Below, piece after piece: positions 45,461 through 54,670 of a stretch of 64,000 nt of DNA. The notes under the pieces were generated by a model that was not told the DNA's origin, made no database searches, and was given only the letters and a program-made list of their open reading frames with translations. Position 1 is the stretch's first letter. Each line of letters starts with the position of its first letter. The position numbers and the translations under genes were made by a program. The DNA is from Clostridium cylindrosporum DSM 605 (GTDB taxonomy: Bacteria > Bacillota > Clostridia > Clostridiales > Caloramatoraceae). The DNA lies in assembly GCF_001047375.1 (NCBI RefSeq), contig NZ_LFVU01000007.1:35385-99384 (forward strand), read 5' to 3'.

Positions 45461-45892
45461 TTATAAAATAATAATCTCTTGAGTTCTTTCTATATTACTA
45501 TCTAGTGCTTGACCAACTACACAAATCTCATCAACAGCTTTTATTAACTCTTCTACTTCACTTTGTGACTTAGTTGTTTTTAGCTTATACACTGTATGAA
45601 TCTTTGTTACACGAAGCTTAGCCATTTTAGTGCCCTCTAATTCTCCATCAGGATTAATTTCAGCACTAACTTCTACCTCTAGATCCTTAAAATCATTAAA
45701 ATCTATTCTCTTAGCATTTGCAGCCATCTTAAATGACATAATCTTACACCCTGCTATAGAAGAAAGTAATCCTTCCCCAGGACACATACCCTCAGTTCCA
45801 CCAAGTGTAGCAGGACTATCGAAGGTTGCTGTATATTTTCCCACCTTAACTTCTGTTACAAAATTTTCTCTTAATCTTACTACTGATTTCAT
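45461..45892 (-). CDS. OsmC-family peroxiredoxin-like protein
   Basis: The 143-residue protein has the OsmC fold, with CPGEGLLSSIAGC holding the two reactive cysteines separated by a helix and the C-terminal cysteine in DEICVVGQAL. OsmC/Ohr proteins reduce organic hydroperoxides or fatty-acid peroxides through thiols. The ATG follows AAGGAG. It is a single gene. Confidence 0.9.
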   Translation of the reverse strand: MKSVVRLRENFVTEVKVGKYTATFDSPATLGGTEGMCPGEGLLSSIAGCKIMSFKMAANAKRIDFNDFKDLEVEVSAEINPDGELEGTKMAKLRVTKIHTVYKLKTTKSQSEVEELIKAVDEICVVGQALDSNIERTQEIIIL

Positions 45893-46010
45893 TTAATCAT
45901 CTCCTTAGTATAATTTTATACTAAGGAGACTAAGTTTTCAATTAATTACATCATTAATTATTCCTATAAGCCCTTATTTATCCTATTAAATAACTTAATA
46001 GTTATATACA

Positions 46011-47579
46011 CTATCTATTATTAAGTTCAGCATAGTTTAGTATATTTCTGCAAGTATATAGTATTATTAAGGATATAAGTAAATTTGAAATTACAGTTCC
46101 TATAAGAATAGAGAAAACAATAGGTATAAATTTAATCATACTACCTATAAAATAACCTAAAACAATACCTGGCAAACTAAGAATAATCATTACTACAATA
46201 TAAAGCATAAAAATTATAATCTTATTCAAAATTGAACCAAATACCCTCTGCTGTAGAATAGTCCCTGCCATAAGAAGTATTCCAAATCCAATTCTTGCAA
46301 TTATACAAATTATAATCTCTCCAAAGGATAAATGAATTATCATTCCAATTGGTACAAATAAAAGTATAGCCTCTGCAGACATTTTATAAACACTTTCTAA
46401 ACATATCATAATAAGCTTTTTAAATGGATCTACAGGTATCATATATACATAGGGACTTATAAGTTCTCTTCCCCATCTACCTAGTGATACAGTAAATATT
46501 TGCATATATGTTGCAAAGGAGAATATTCCTCCTATATTTTCTTTACCTAGTATAACCGCAAATACTATACAAAATAAAATCATAAGTAGTGAAGTTAAAT
46601 CTAAAACAAACACCTTAGATCTTCTGTTTTCTATCATATGCTTATGAAAGAAAACATCAGCTCCAATGCCCTTTCCTATTCCAGTTTTACCTACCTTAAC
46701 ATTCATAGGAATAGCCTGTCCTGCCTTGCCTTCCTTTTTAGCTGTTATTGCACTAAAGGATACCTCTGTCGCCTTTAAAACATCTTCATAATAATTACTT
46801 CTACTCTTCACTATAGCTACTAGTATTAAAGCTATATACACTATAGTTGCTACAACACCTAATAATAAGCTGGCATAATTCATAGTTAGTACACCTACAA
46901 CAGCATACTTAACCCATCCTATAATAGGTATAAAGTTTAAAACACTTGAATTAATAGAGGTAACAGCACTTCCTATTATATTTCCCCTATTAGCTATTAA
47001 AGGAAGTAGGATATATACTGAAACTAGTATACATAGTGAAATTATTATACTCTTTAATATTCTTTTTCTACTTTCATCGCCACTTGTATATGAATAAATA
47101 GCCATTGATGTTACCTGTGATGAAAGCATAACCATACCATACCCTAAAAGTATAATAACTAGCTCTCCTATGGAAACATTATAACTCGCATTTAACCATC
47201 CATATTGAAAAAGCAGAAAGAAGCCAACAAGTAGTGATGTACCTATTTGTTTAAATAGTCCATAAACAAGTATCTTCTTAGATGATATAGGAGTAGAAAA
47301 TAATATATTTACGTCTGCCATAGAAAAGAAACTTGCCCCGGATGAAAAACCCTTTAAACACCCTAATAGAAAAACAGAGGCATATAGGGCAAAAATTATA
47401 GCATATAATTCTGATATATCTCTAAAATTTTTCCCTGTAGTTACACTATTTCTTGAAAATATTACAGAACCTAAAAGCAAAATAAATACTATATAAACAA
47501 CTATTTTTGCAGGATTGTTTTTCAGATCCTTAATAAAGTTCTTCATAGTAGTAATTAATAAGTAACCTAAACTTTTCAC
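46011..47579 (-). CDS. ABC exporter permease (putative ABC_export family)
   Basis: The 522-residue protein has about twelve helices and the segments LFSTPISSKKILVYGLFKQIGTS? in short form FSTPISSKKILVYGL, plus NRRSKVFVLDLTSL, which match the putative ABC exporter permeases of clostridia. It starts at a GTG that overlaps the ATPase stop by one base. The pair should move a lipid, peptide or drug outward; the substrate is unknown. Confidence 0.8.
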   Translation of the reverse strand: MKSLGYLLITTMKNFIKDLKNNPAKIVVYIVFILLLGSVIFSRNSVTTGKNFRDISELYAIIFALYASVFLLGCLKGFSSGASFFSMADVNILFSTPISSKKILVYGLFKQIGTSLLVGFFLLFQYGWLNASYNVSIGELVIILLGYGMVMLSSQVTSMAIYSYTSGDESRKRILKSIIISLCILVSVYILLPLIANRGNIIGSAVTSINSSVLNFIPIIGWVKYAVVGVLTMNYASLLLGVVATIVYIALILVAIVKSRSNYYEDVLKATEVSFSAITAKKEGKAGQAIPMNVKVGKTGIGKGIGADVFFHKHMIENRRSKVFVLDLTSLLMILFCIVFAVILGKENIGGIFSFATYMQIFTVSLGRWGRELISPYVYMIPVDPFKKLIMICLESVYKMSAEAILLFVPIGMIIHLSFGEIIICIIARIGFGILLMAGTILQQRVFGSILNKIIIFMLYIVVMIILSLPGIVLGYFIGSMIKFIPIVFSILIGTVISNLLISLIILYTCRNILNYAELNNR

Positions 47580-48283
47580 TACCTATCACCATCCCCCTCA
47601 GTAATTGAGAAGAAAAGTTCCTCAAGGGTTTCACCTTCTGTATCCCCCTTATTATACTTAGTTACCTTAATAGAACCCTTAACCATTATATAAGCAGAGT
47701 CCCAATTTTCCTCAACACTATCAATCATGTGGGTACTAATTAGAATAGATGCACCATCATTTTTCATCTCTTGAAATAATAACTTAAGTTCCTTAATAGC
47801 GTGTGGATCAAGCCCTACCATAGGTTCATCAAAAATAACAACTCTTGGTCTGTGAAGAACTCCACAGCAAATACTCACCTTTTGCTGCATTCCCTTAGAT
47901 AATTCCTTACCTAGCTTGTCCTTTTTATCTAGTAGATCAAACCTTTTAAGTAGCTCCTGTGCATATTCCTCATAATCCCTTAATTCATATGCCCTAGCGA
48001 TAAACTCTAAATGCTCACCAACTGTTAAAAGGTCATATACAGCTGGCATCTCAGGAATATATCCAAGTGCCCTTTTAGCCTCAATAGACCTATTGTTATG
48101 TCCACATATTTTTATGTCACCTTCAAATCTAAGCAGTCCTGCTATACTTTTTATGATAGTAGACTTACCCGCCCCATTAGGCCCAAGAAGTATTGCAATT
48201 TCTCCGTCATTAACCTTAAAGCTGATGTTATCATTAGCCTTAAGCTTTCTGTAACGCTTTGTTACATTGGAAACTTCAAACAT
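47579..48283 (-). CDS. ABC exporter ATPase
   Basis: The 234-residue ATPase has Walker A GPNGAGKST, Q-loop ALGYIPEMP, signature LSKGMQQKVSI and Walker B VVIFDEPMVGLDPHA. It is of the CcmA/NatA exporter type and is cotranscribed with the permease behind it. The ATG follows AGGAGG. Confidence 0.92.
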   Translation of the reverse strand: MFEVSNVTKRYRKLKANDNISFKVNDGEIAILLGPNGAGKSTIIKSIAGLLRFEGDIKICGHNNRSIEAKRALGYIPEMPAVYDLLTVGEHLEFIARAYELRDYEEYAQELLKRFDLLDKKDKLGKELSKGMQQKVSICCGVLHRPRVVIFDEPMVGLDPHAIKELKLLFQEMKNDGASILISTHMIDSVEENWDSAYIMVKGSIKVTKYNKGDTEGETLEELFFSITEGDGDR

Positions 48284-48303
48284 AGTAACCTCCTAAAAAA
48301 TTA

Positions 48304-48686
48304 ACTTATATTTATAGCTTAATCCACCATGCAGTTATATATTACCATACAAGTCACATAATTACATCATTTAACACCAATTTCATATATCAACTTAGCC
48401 TTCATAATTAGCAGTATATTAGTGCTGCTATTCATACTTACTAGTGTATCTTAAAAGTTTATTTAATAAAAACATCCTCTAGAAAGACTTATAGAGGATT
48501 CTTACTGTACACTCTATACATCATACATAGTAAATAAAAACAATATAAAATAAATAGATAGAAGTTATAATTAACACCTTCTTTATGCGAACTTTCTATT
48601 TGACTTATGTATATATTTACATTTAATCCACTAATATGTAAAATTAAACCGACGTACAAATTTTTGTATAAAATATGGGGGGTAAC
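48304..48686. other. Intergenic region with one orphan hairpin
   Basis: The divergent gap between the ABC exporter and the rhodanese gene holds no open frame that I trust. A hairpin at 48474-48499 (ATCCTCTA/TAGAGGAT) with GTTTTTATT on its minus side looks like a terminator without a gene. A promoter (TTGACT near 48600) may serve the rhodanese gene. Confidence 0.4.
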
Positions 48687-49736
48687 ATGAAAAGAAATAA
48701 AATAATATCATTAATTTTATTTGCACTAATAGTTATTGGTGGTTTCGCTGGATGTGATAACAAGGCTTCTGTTGATACATCATCACAATCATCAAAGGAA
48801 ACTAAGGTAGCAGATGGCAAAAGAGAAATAAGAACAAAGGGAAATGACTCAGCTGTACTAGAAGCTCCAAGTAATACTAAGGAACTTCCAGGAGATAAGG
48901 AACGTTTTGATAGTTACGTATATTCTGTAGATAAGCTTAAAGCTGATGCTGATAAAGTAGTAATTATTGATGCTCGTTCAAAGGAAGATTACGATAAGGG
49001 ACATATTCCAAATGCGGTACAAGCTGCTTGGCAAGATTGGGCTAACATGGATGCAAAACAAGATAGCGGTGATTGGGCAAAGGTACTTCCAAATGATAAA
49101 CTAAGTGCTATATTCGGTAAACTTGGAATAGATGGTACTAAGCCTGTAGTTATATATAACGACCCAGCAACAAGTTGGGGAGATGAAGGACGTCAACTTT
49201 GGACTCTTAGATTATTCGGACTTAATAATACATACATACTTAACGGTGGAACTAAGGCATGGACTGAGGCTGGTGGAGAGCTAACTAAGGAAAAGACAAA
49301 CGTTAAAGAAGTTAAAGGACCTACTCCTAAGCCAAACAACGAACTAATAGTTGATACAAAGTATGTTGCAAATAACCTAGGTAAGGTTAACATACTTGAT
49401 GTAAGAGAAGATGAAGAACGTGCTGGAACTAAAAATTATGGTGAAGCATCAAAGGGTAGAATTCCAGAATCTAAACATATATGGTTTAAAGATTTCTATA
49501 ATAAAGATGGAAAACTTCTAACTCCAGCTCAAATCAGAGCAAGAGTTGAAGCAAAGGGATTTAAGACTTCAGATGAAGTTATTACATACTGTACAGGTGG
49601 AATAAGATCAGGATTTGCAGCAATGATGCTTCAAGCCGCAGGATACACTAAGGCTAAAAACTACAATGTAAGCTTTAGCGCTTGGGCAGGTACAAAGCAA
49701 AAGATAGACAGTGCAGTTCTAAAGGAACTTGACTAA
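48687..49736 (+). CDS. Two-domain rhodanese (sulfurtransferase) lipoprotein
   Basis: The 349-residue lipoprotein (lipobox AGC near residue 22) has two rhodanese domains. The first (about 75-200) carries IYNDPATSWGDEG in place of a cysteine loop and is inactive, while the second (about 215-349) has ITYCTGGIRSG with the catalytic cysteine. This fits a thiosulfate or 3-mercaptopyruvate sulfurtransferase outside the membrane. ATG 48687 lies four bases after GGGGGG; the upstream ATG is inside that site. It is divergent from an exporter. Confidence 0.86.
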   Translation: MKRNKIISLILFALIVIGGFAGCDNKASVDTSSQSSKETKVADGKREIRTKGNDSAVLEAPSNTKELPGDKERFDSYVYSVDKLKADADKVVIIDARSKEDYDKGHIPNAVQAAWQDWANMDAKQDSGDWAKVLPNDKLSAIFGKLGIDGTKPVVIYNDPATSWGDEGRQLWTLRLFGLNNTYILNGGTKAWTEAGGELTKEKTNVKEVKGPTPKPNNELIVDTKYVANNLGKVNILDVREDEERAGTKNYGEASKGRIPESKHIWFKDFYNKDGKLLTPAQIRARVEAKGFKTSDEVITYCTGGIRSGFAAMMLQAAGYTKAKNYNVSFSAWAGTKQKIDSAVLKELD

Positions 49737-49760
49737 ATAAATACTTTAACTTCTCCAGAA

Positions 49761-49796
49761 AAATTACCCCTAGGACTAAAGTCCTAGGGGTAATTT
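49761..49796. terminator. Terminator between convergent genes
   Basis: A 16-bp perfect stem around TACCCCTAGGAC with a TAAA loop, followed by a T-run on the plus strand, lies between the rhodanese gene and the sugar permease gene. Confidence 0.85.
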
Positions 49797-49813
49797 TTTA
49801 TAATAAATTTAAT

Positions 49814-50803
49814 TTACTTTTTTCTATAATAAGTAACTATAAGTGCAACGGCTAAAACTAAGCCCTTTATTATATCCATAGAATAATAAGGTACAGATAG
49901 CATAATAAGCCCGTTTTGAAGTATCCCAATTAAAACAGCACCTACAAATGTTCCAAATGCATTAGGTTTCCCCTCACCAAAAACAGAAAACCCTATATAA
50001 GCCGCTGCAACAGCATCCATTAAATATGGTGCCCCTGCATTTATTTCCGCTACTTGAACTCTAGATGCAAGTATAATTCCCCCAAGTGATGCGAAAAAAG
50101 CTGATAATATATATGCAAGTGTCTTATACTTATTAACGTTTATTCCTGAAAGGTAGGCCGCTTCTACATTTCCACCTATTATGTACATAACTCTACCATA
50201 CTTTGTTTTTGTAAGTAGTACATGAACTATGGCTACTACCACAAGCATTATAATTATTATCATAGGAACCTTACCAATTACCTTGAAGGCATCAGTAATG
50301 TGCCCAGCTGCTACATCTCCGTTTTTCATTATCATATTCTCTGAAATAACAGCACCCTTTGTATATGTACTTGCTACCCCTTGAAATATAAACATAGTAG
50401 AAAGAGTTATTAGCATATCATTTGACTTTATCTTAGATATTAATATAGAATTTATTACCCCAACTAATGTACCAGCAGCTAATGCTACAAATATAGAACC
50501 TAGGGTATCAATTGAATACCATATAAATAATGAAACACATACCCCATTTGCTATAGATGCGGTACTTCCAACGGATAGGTCAAATCCCCCAACTGTTAGT
50601 GATACTGTAACTCCTATAGCAATTATTGTTACAATTGAAATTGAACGAAGTATATTTATTACGTTATCCACGTTTAAAAAATTATCTACGAAAATACTAA
50701 ATATTAAAAACAGTCCTAGGGTTATAAATATGGTTCCATATTTATAACATAAATCAAACAAACTTATATTTCTTTTATGTACTAAAACCTCATTAACCTT
50801 CAT
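49814..50803 (-). CDS. Ribose-type sugar ABC transporter permease
   Basis: The 329-residue permease has about nine or ten helices and the segments GGFDLSVGSTASIANGV and ALAAGTLVGVINSILIS typical of RbsC/XylH. ISGIN-type EAA loop YLSGINVNKYKTLAYIL contacts the ATPase. Its start overlaps the ATPase gene end by eleven bases. It forms the last gene of an importer of a pentose, galactose or related sugar. Confidence 0.9.
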   Translation of the reverse strand: MKVNEVLVHKRNISLFDLCYKYGTIFITLGLFLIFSIFVDNFLNVDNVINILRSISIVTIIAIGVTVSLTVGGFDLSVGSTASIANGVCVSLFIWYSIDTLGSIFVALAAGTLVGVINSILISKIKSNDMLITLSTMFIFQGVASTYTKGAVISENMIMKNGDVAAGHITDAFKVIGKVPMIIIIMLVVVAIVHVLLTKTKYGRVMYIIGGNVEAAYLSGINVNKYKTLAYILSAFFASLGGIILASRVQVAEINAGAPYLMDAVAAAYIGFSVFGEGKPNAFGTFVGAVLIGILQNGLIMLSVPYYSMDIIKGLVLAVALIVTYYRKK

Positions 50804-52295
50804 TAACTTTTCCCCCTGTTGAGTATAATAGGATTTCTTCCTCTGTTGTTTTACTTGATACTAATTCTCTTTGTATTTTTCCATCATACATAACATACAT
50901 TCTATTTGTTATTGATAGAATTTCCCCTATTTCACATGATGCGTATATAATAGCCTTACCCTTTTTTGAAAGCTCTCCTATAAGGGCAAATATTTCTTCC
51001 TTAGCCCCTATATCTACCCCCTTAGTTGGCTCATCAAATATATAAACATCACAGTCTTTTAGAATCCACTTACCTATAACTACTTTTTGTTGATTACCAC
51101 CTGATAAATATCTTAACTTTGTTTTTTCATCTCTTGTTTTTATAGATAGAGCATTTATCATTTCATAGGATTTTTCCTTAATTTTATTTATATTTATAAA
51201 TCCATATGATGTGAATTCATCTAAGTTAACAGAAGTTAGATTAACCGAGATATCCTCATCTACAAGTATTCCCTCTTTCCTTCTCTCCTCAGGAATAAGT
51301 GCAATTCCTTTGTTTACAGCATTCCTCGGCGACTTAATTACTACCTTTTTACCGTCTTTATAAATCTCACCTACTACCGCTTGTCTACATCCAAATAAGG
51401 CTTTACAAAGTTCAGTCTTCCCTGCCCCAACAAGTCCTGCGATTCCTAGTATTTCACCTTTTTTAAGTGTCATATTAATATCCTTTAGGAACTTATCCCT
51501 AAGATTCCTAACTTCAAAGGCAACTTCATCCTTTACACTTTCCTCACTACTATAACTTTGGTAATGCTTCTCTCCTATCATATGCTTCGTTATATCCTTT
51601 TCATCTACACTGCTAGGGTTCAAAACACCTGATACATATCCGTCCCTTAGAACAACTATACTGTCTGATATTTTCATAACTTCCCTTAGCCTATGGGATA
51701 TAAATATAATTCCAACGCCATTCTCCTTCAAATCATCTATAATGCTAAAAAGCTTCTCACTTTCAACAGTACTAAGTGGTGCTGTAGGCTCATCAAGTAT
51801 TAGAAATTTACACTTTCTACTTAAAGCTCTAGCTATTAGAACCATTTGCTTTTGGGCAAGAGTTAAATTTTCTACCTTATCCTTTGTATTTAAATCTATG
51901 CCTATTTTATCTAGAAGTCTTTGTGAGGATTCATGAATATACTTATAATCTACAAACACCTTACCTTTTAAGCCACTTAAGTAATACTCCAGCATTATAT
52001 TCTCACCTACTGTTAAATAGGGAATAAGTGCAGTATCAACCTCTTGAGCTACTATTTGTACTCCACTTTCCTTCGATTCATTTGGCCCTTTTATATTTAC
52101 TTCATTATCACCAATAAATATTTTCCCACTATAGTGTGGGTATACCCCTGATAAAATCTTCATAAGAGTTGATTTTCCAGCTCCATTTGCACCTACAAGT
52201 GATGTTACACATCCTGATTTAGCTTGAAACTCTACACTCTTTAGAGCCCTAAATCCAGAAAACTCTATTTCTATATCCTTCATTAAAAGATCCAC
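50793..52295 (-). CDS. Ribose-type sugar ABC transporter ATPase with two domains
   Basis: The 500-residue protein has two tandem ABC domains. The first has GANGAGKST and ILDEPTAPLSTVE; the second has degenerate Walker A GLVGAGKTE, signature LSGGNQQKVVIG and Walker B VYIFDEPTKGVDIG. This two-domain form with an altered second site is typical of RbsA. A GTG start lies five bases after GAGGTG. It is the middle gene of the importer. Confidence 0.92.
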   Translation of the reverse strand: MDLLMKDIEIEFSGFRALKSVEFQAKSGCVTSLVGANGAGKSTLMKILSGVYPHYSGKIFIGDNEVNIKGPNESKESGVQIVAQEVDTALIPYLTVGENIMLEYYLSGLKGKVFVDYKYIHESSQRLLDKIGIDLNTKDKVENLTLAQKQMVLIARALSRKCKFLILDEPTAPLSTVESEKLFSIIDDLKENGVGIIFISHRLREVMKISDSIVVLRDGYVSGVLNPSSVDEKDITKHMIGEKHYQSYSSEESVKDEVAFEVRNLRDKFLKDINMTLKKGEILGIAGLVGAGKTELCKALFGCRQAVVGEIYKDGKKVVIKSPRNAVNKGIALIPEERRKEGILVDEDISVNLTSVNLDEFTSYGFININKIKEKSYEMINALSIKTRDEKTKLRYLSGGNQQKVVIGKWILKDCDVYIFDEPTKGVDIGAKEEIFALIGELSKKGKAIIYASCEIGEILSITNRMYVMYDGKIQRELVSSKTTEEEILLYSTGGKVNEG

Positions 52296-52322
52296 TATAT
52301 CACCTCTTCCCTATAATCTTTA

Positions 52323-52356
52323 ATACCCCTGTAAAATCTTAATTTTACAGGGGTAT
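52323..52356 (-). terminator. Stem-loop between the binding-protein and ATPase genes
   Basis: A 15-bp perfect stem (ATACCCCTGTAAAAT) with a 4-base loop lies between the first two genes of the sugar importer. Such hairpins cap the abundant binding-protein mRNA and lower expression of the downstream transporter genes. Confidence 0.75.
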
Positions 52357-52395
52357 CGTATTAACTAACTTGTAGACAAAGTCATCAGTCTGATT

Positions 52396-53520
52396 TTACT
52401 TTTTATTCTCTTCTTTTAACTTGTTCATCCATGGTTCATCAAAGGCACTTGATACACCAAAACCTTTTATGAACTGTGATAAATTCTCCATATTAACATT
52501 TTTACTTCCTGTTAATGAATCCTTATTAATTAGTGATGCCTCTAAATCATAGAACTTAGGTGTCATTTCACCTGCAAGTTTTTTCATAACTATTCTTAGG
52601 TTAACTGCTCCAACTAGCTTTGGATCAACAGCTGCTGTTGAAATCCAAGGACTACCCTCTTCACTTATAGCTTGTAGATCAGCATTTGATACATCTATAC
52701 CATATATCTTAACTTCACTACGTCCAGCTTCCTTAACCGCACGAGTTGCTCCTATAGCAAAGGCATCCCACGTAGCATATATAGCATCAAGTTTTCCCTT
52801 TGGATACTTTGAAAGTATAGCACTTACAGCATTTTGAGTTTGTACTGATGTATCTGCTGCTGCAACTCCCCATCTTTCAACTTCCTTAATATCTGGGTAC
52901 TTTTCCTTAAGATCTTCATAAATTCTATTTCTATTTACCATAGGTGGGAAACCATCTACCCACAGATATGCTATATTAGCCTTTCCATTATGATCTTGAA
53001 TAAGTTTTTTAAATGATAAAAGTGCAAGTGATTCATCATCCTGTGATGTTAAAGTAACCCCATCAATCTTTGATATCTCAGGATTTGAATCAAATGTTAC
53101 AACTGCTTTTCCCTTATCTCTGATTTTCTTAACATAATCAACAGTTCCCTTATCATCCCCATGTGAAATTATGTAACCATCATAATCCTTCTCTATAGCT
53201 TGAGCTATAGAATCATGAAATTTAGTAGTATCCCCATTAGCGCTAAATGTATTAACTATTACCCCAAGACGCTCTCCTTCTTTTTTAGCCCCTGCTAAAA
53301 ATTGAGCAGTATGATCATCTCCACCAATCTTACGAATAACAGCTATTTTAACTTCCTTATCCTTTAAAGTAACTGGTATGTCTACATTTTCATTTTTTTC
53401 TACTTTATCAGTAGTAGAACTTGTATTAGATGCTGTTTCCTTTTCCTGTTGTTTACAACCTACTAATGAGCCTCCTAATACAACTACTAATATTAGAAAT
53501 AAACTTAGTAATTTTTTCAT
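52396..53520 (-). CDS. Sugar ABC transporter substrate-binding lipoprotein
   Basis: The 374-residue protein has a lipoprotein signal (GSLVGC, Cys about 22), a polar linker and a periplasmic-binding fold of the RbsB/YtfQ class: GAKKEGERLGVIVNTFSANG, YIISHGDDKG, VVTFDSNPEI and IYATWDAFAIGATRAVKEAG. It binds the transported compound outside the cell; the ligand cannot be named from sequence. It is the first gene of the importer, driven by a consensus promoter. Confidence 0.9.
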   Translation of the reverse strand: MKKLLSLFLILVVVLGGSLVGCKQQEKETASNTSSTTDKVEKNENVDIPVTLKDKEVKIAVIRKIGGDDHTAQFLAGAKKEGERLGVIVNTFSANGDTTKFHDSIAQAIEKDYDGYIISHGDDKGTVDYVKKIRDKGKAVVTFDSNPEISKIDGVTLTSQDDESLALLSFKKLIQDHNGKANIAYLWVDGFPPMVNRNRIYEDLKEKYPDIKEVERWGVAAADTSVQTQNAVSAILSKYPKGKLDAIYATWDAFAIGATRAVKEAGRSEVKIYGIDVSNADLQAISEEGSPWISTAAVDPKLVGAVNLRIVMKKLAGEMTPKFYDLEASLINKDSLTGSKNVNMENLSQFIKGFGVSSAFDEPWMNKLKEENKK

Positions 53521-53572
53521 CTAAACTCCCCCTTTAAATATATATCACATAATTCCCATTCTTTTTATAAGA

Positions 53573-53601
53573 ATTATATGATATATAGAATATTTTGTCA
53601 A
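53573..53601 (-). promoter_or_regulatory. Promoter of the sugar importer
   Basis: On the minus strand TTGACA and TATAAT are separated by 17 bp, a full consensus sigma-A promoter that reads into the substrate-binding gene 50 bp downstream. Confidence 0.8.
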
Positions 53602-53725
53602 TAATTACATAAAATTTCACATTCTATTATAATATACACTATATATGTTGATTCTTGAAACTATTTGAAATAATGTAAAACTATGTTATTATATTGTGTA
53701 ACTAATTGTATTGGAGGTGTTTTAT

Positions 53726-53857
53726 TTGAAATTTACTTGAATGAGCCTTTTATATTTCACTCTAGTGTAGACTTTGTTTTTGTTTCTAAAATCAGCTTTA
53801 GGAATGTCTATTAACTCAGTAGATGCAAAACATGTAGGATATTTAGATTTTTTATGA
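53726..53857 (+). pseudogene. Short decayed frame with two in-frame stops
   Basis: Behind GGAGGTG a 44-codon plus-strand frame opens at TTG, interrupted by TGA at codon 5 and TAG at codon 15. The remaining codons include a hydrophobic stretch and SINSVDAKHVGYLDFL, a look suggestive of a decayed small secreted protein. It may instead be a leader or noise. Confidence 0.3.
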
Positions 53858-53882
53858 AAATAGGAAAGAGGGTTTTATTAAA

Positions 53883-54506
53883 ATGATAAATTATGCAAAA
53901 AAGACTATAGCATTATTTTTATGTGGACTAATTACTGGAGTTTCTATGACAGCTACAGCTTTTGCTAAAATAAAGAATAATATAGATTCTAAAAACACAG
54001 ATATTACAAGTACAATAGACAATAAAAGTGCTACAATTTGTGGTAAAACATTCAAATATAAGGATGCACCAAAAAAAGTAAAAGATAAACATGACTTAAA
54101 CTGTAAGTCAGCTGGAGTTACTCCATCACCTACAGATGAGATATTTATACCATCTGAAAACTTTGATACCTATGGCATATCAGCACAAGCTGCAGATGAG
54201 ATGTACTTTGTTTCTTCTAAAGATGGATACCTTTATGTATCTGGCTCAAAATATTATAGTTTTAATATCAAAACTACATACGTAGGATACACCTATATAA
54301 GAACCGGCAATCCCGTACATGGGTTGCAAATATTATTGAATTTGTATGCAAGAAAATTTGGAGGAACTCAAATAGATACAGATAGTGTATTTGGAGCAGA
54401 AACATATAATACATTGAGAAGTTTCCAAAGTAGAGTAGGTCTATCAGTAGATGGTATCGCTGGGCCTAATACATGGGTAGCTCTTATAAATAGAGCACTT
54501 GGCTAA
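53883..54506 (+). CDS. Secreted peptidoglycan-binding domain protein
   Basis: The 207-residue protein has a signal peptide (about residues 1-30, cut near AFA), a middle region without motif, and a C-terminal PG_binding_1 domain (VHGLQILLNLYARKFGG ... FGAETYNTLRSFQSRVGLSV ... AGPNTWVALI, about residues 145-207). It should bind cell wall; no catalytic domain accompanies it. The ATG follows GAGGG. It is monocistronic and ends at a strong hairpin. Confidence 0.85.
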   Translation: MINYAKKTIALFLCGLITGVSMTATAFAKIKNNIDSKNTDITSTIDNKSATICGKTFKYKDAPKKVKDKHDLNCKSAGVTPSPTDEIFIPSENFDTYGISAQAADEMYFVSSKDGYLYVSGSKYYSFNIKTTYVGYTYIRTGNPVHGLQILLNLYARKFGGTQIDTDSVFGAETYNTLRSFQSRVGLSVDGIAGPNTWVALINRALG

Positions 54507-54591
54507 GAATTATAAATAGAGCACAGTAATTCTATTTATAAATTGAACTTTTTCTGTAATTAATATTTAGAAAACTAATTAAATTAACTAT

Positions 54592-54636
54592 AAAGGTGAT
54601 ATAAGTCATTTCATATGAATGCTTTATATCACCTTT
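54592..54636. terminator. Terminator between convergent genes
   Basis: AAAGGTGATATAA pairs with TTATATCACCTTT around an 18-base loop that itself can pair; a T-rich run follows on the plus strand. It lies between the wall-binding gene and the metallophosphoesterase gene. Confidence 0.75.
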
Positions 54637-54670
54637 TATTATTTTAATGAAGTATGAAACTTTAGAATAA

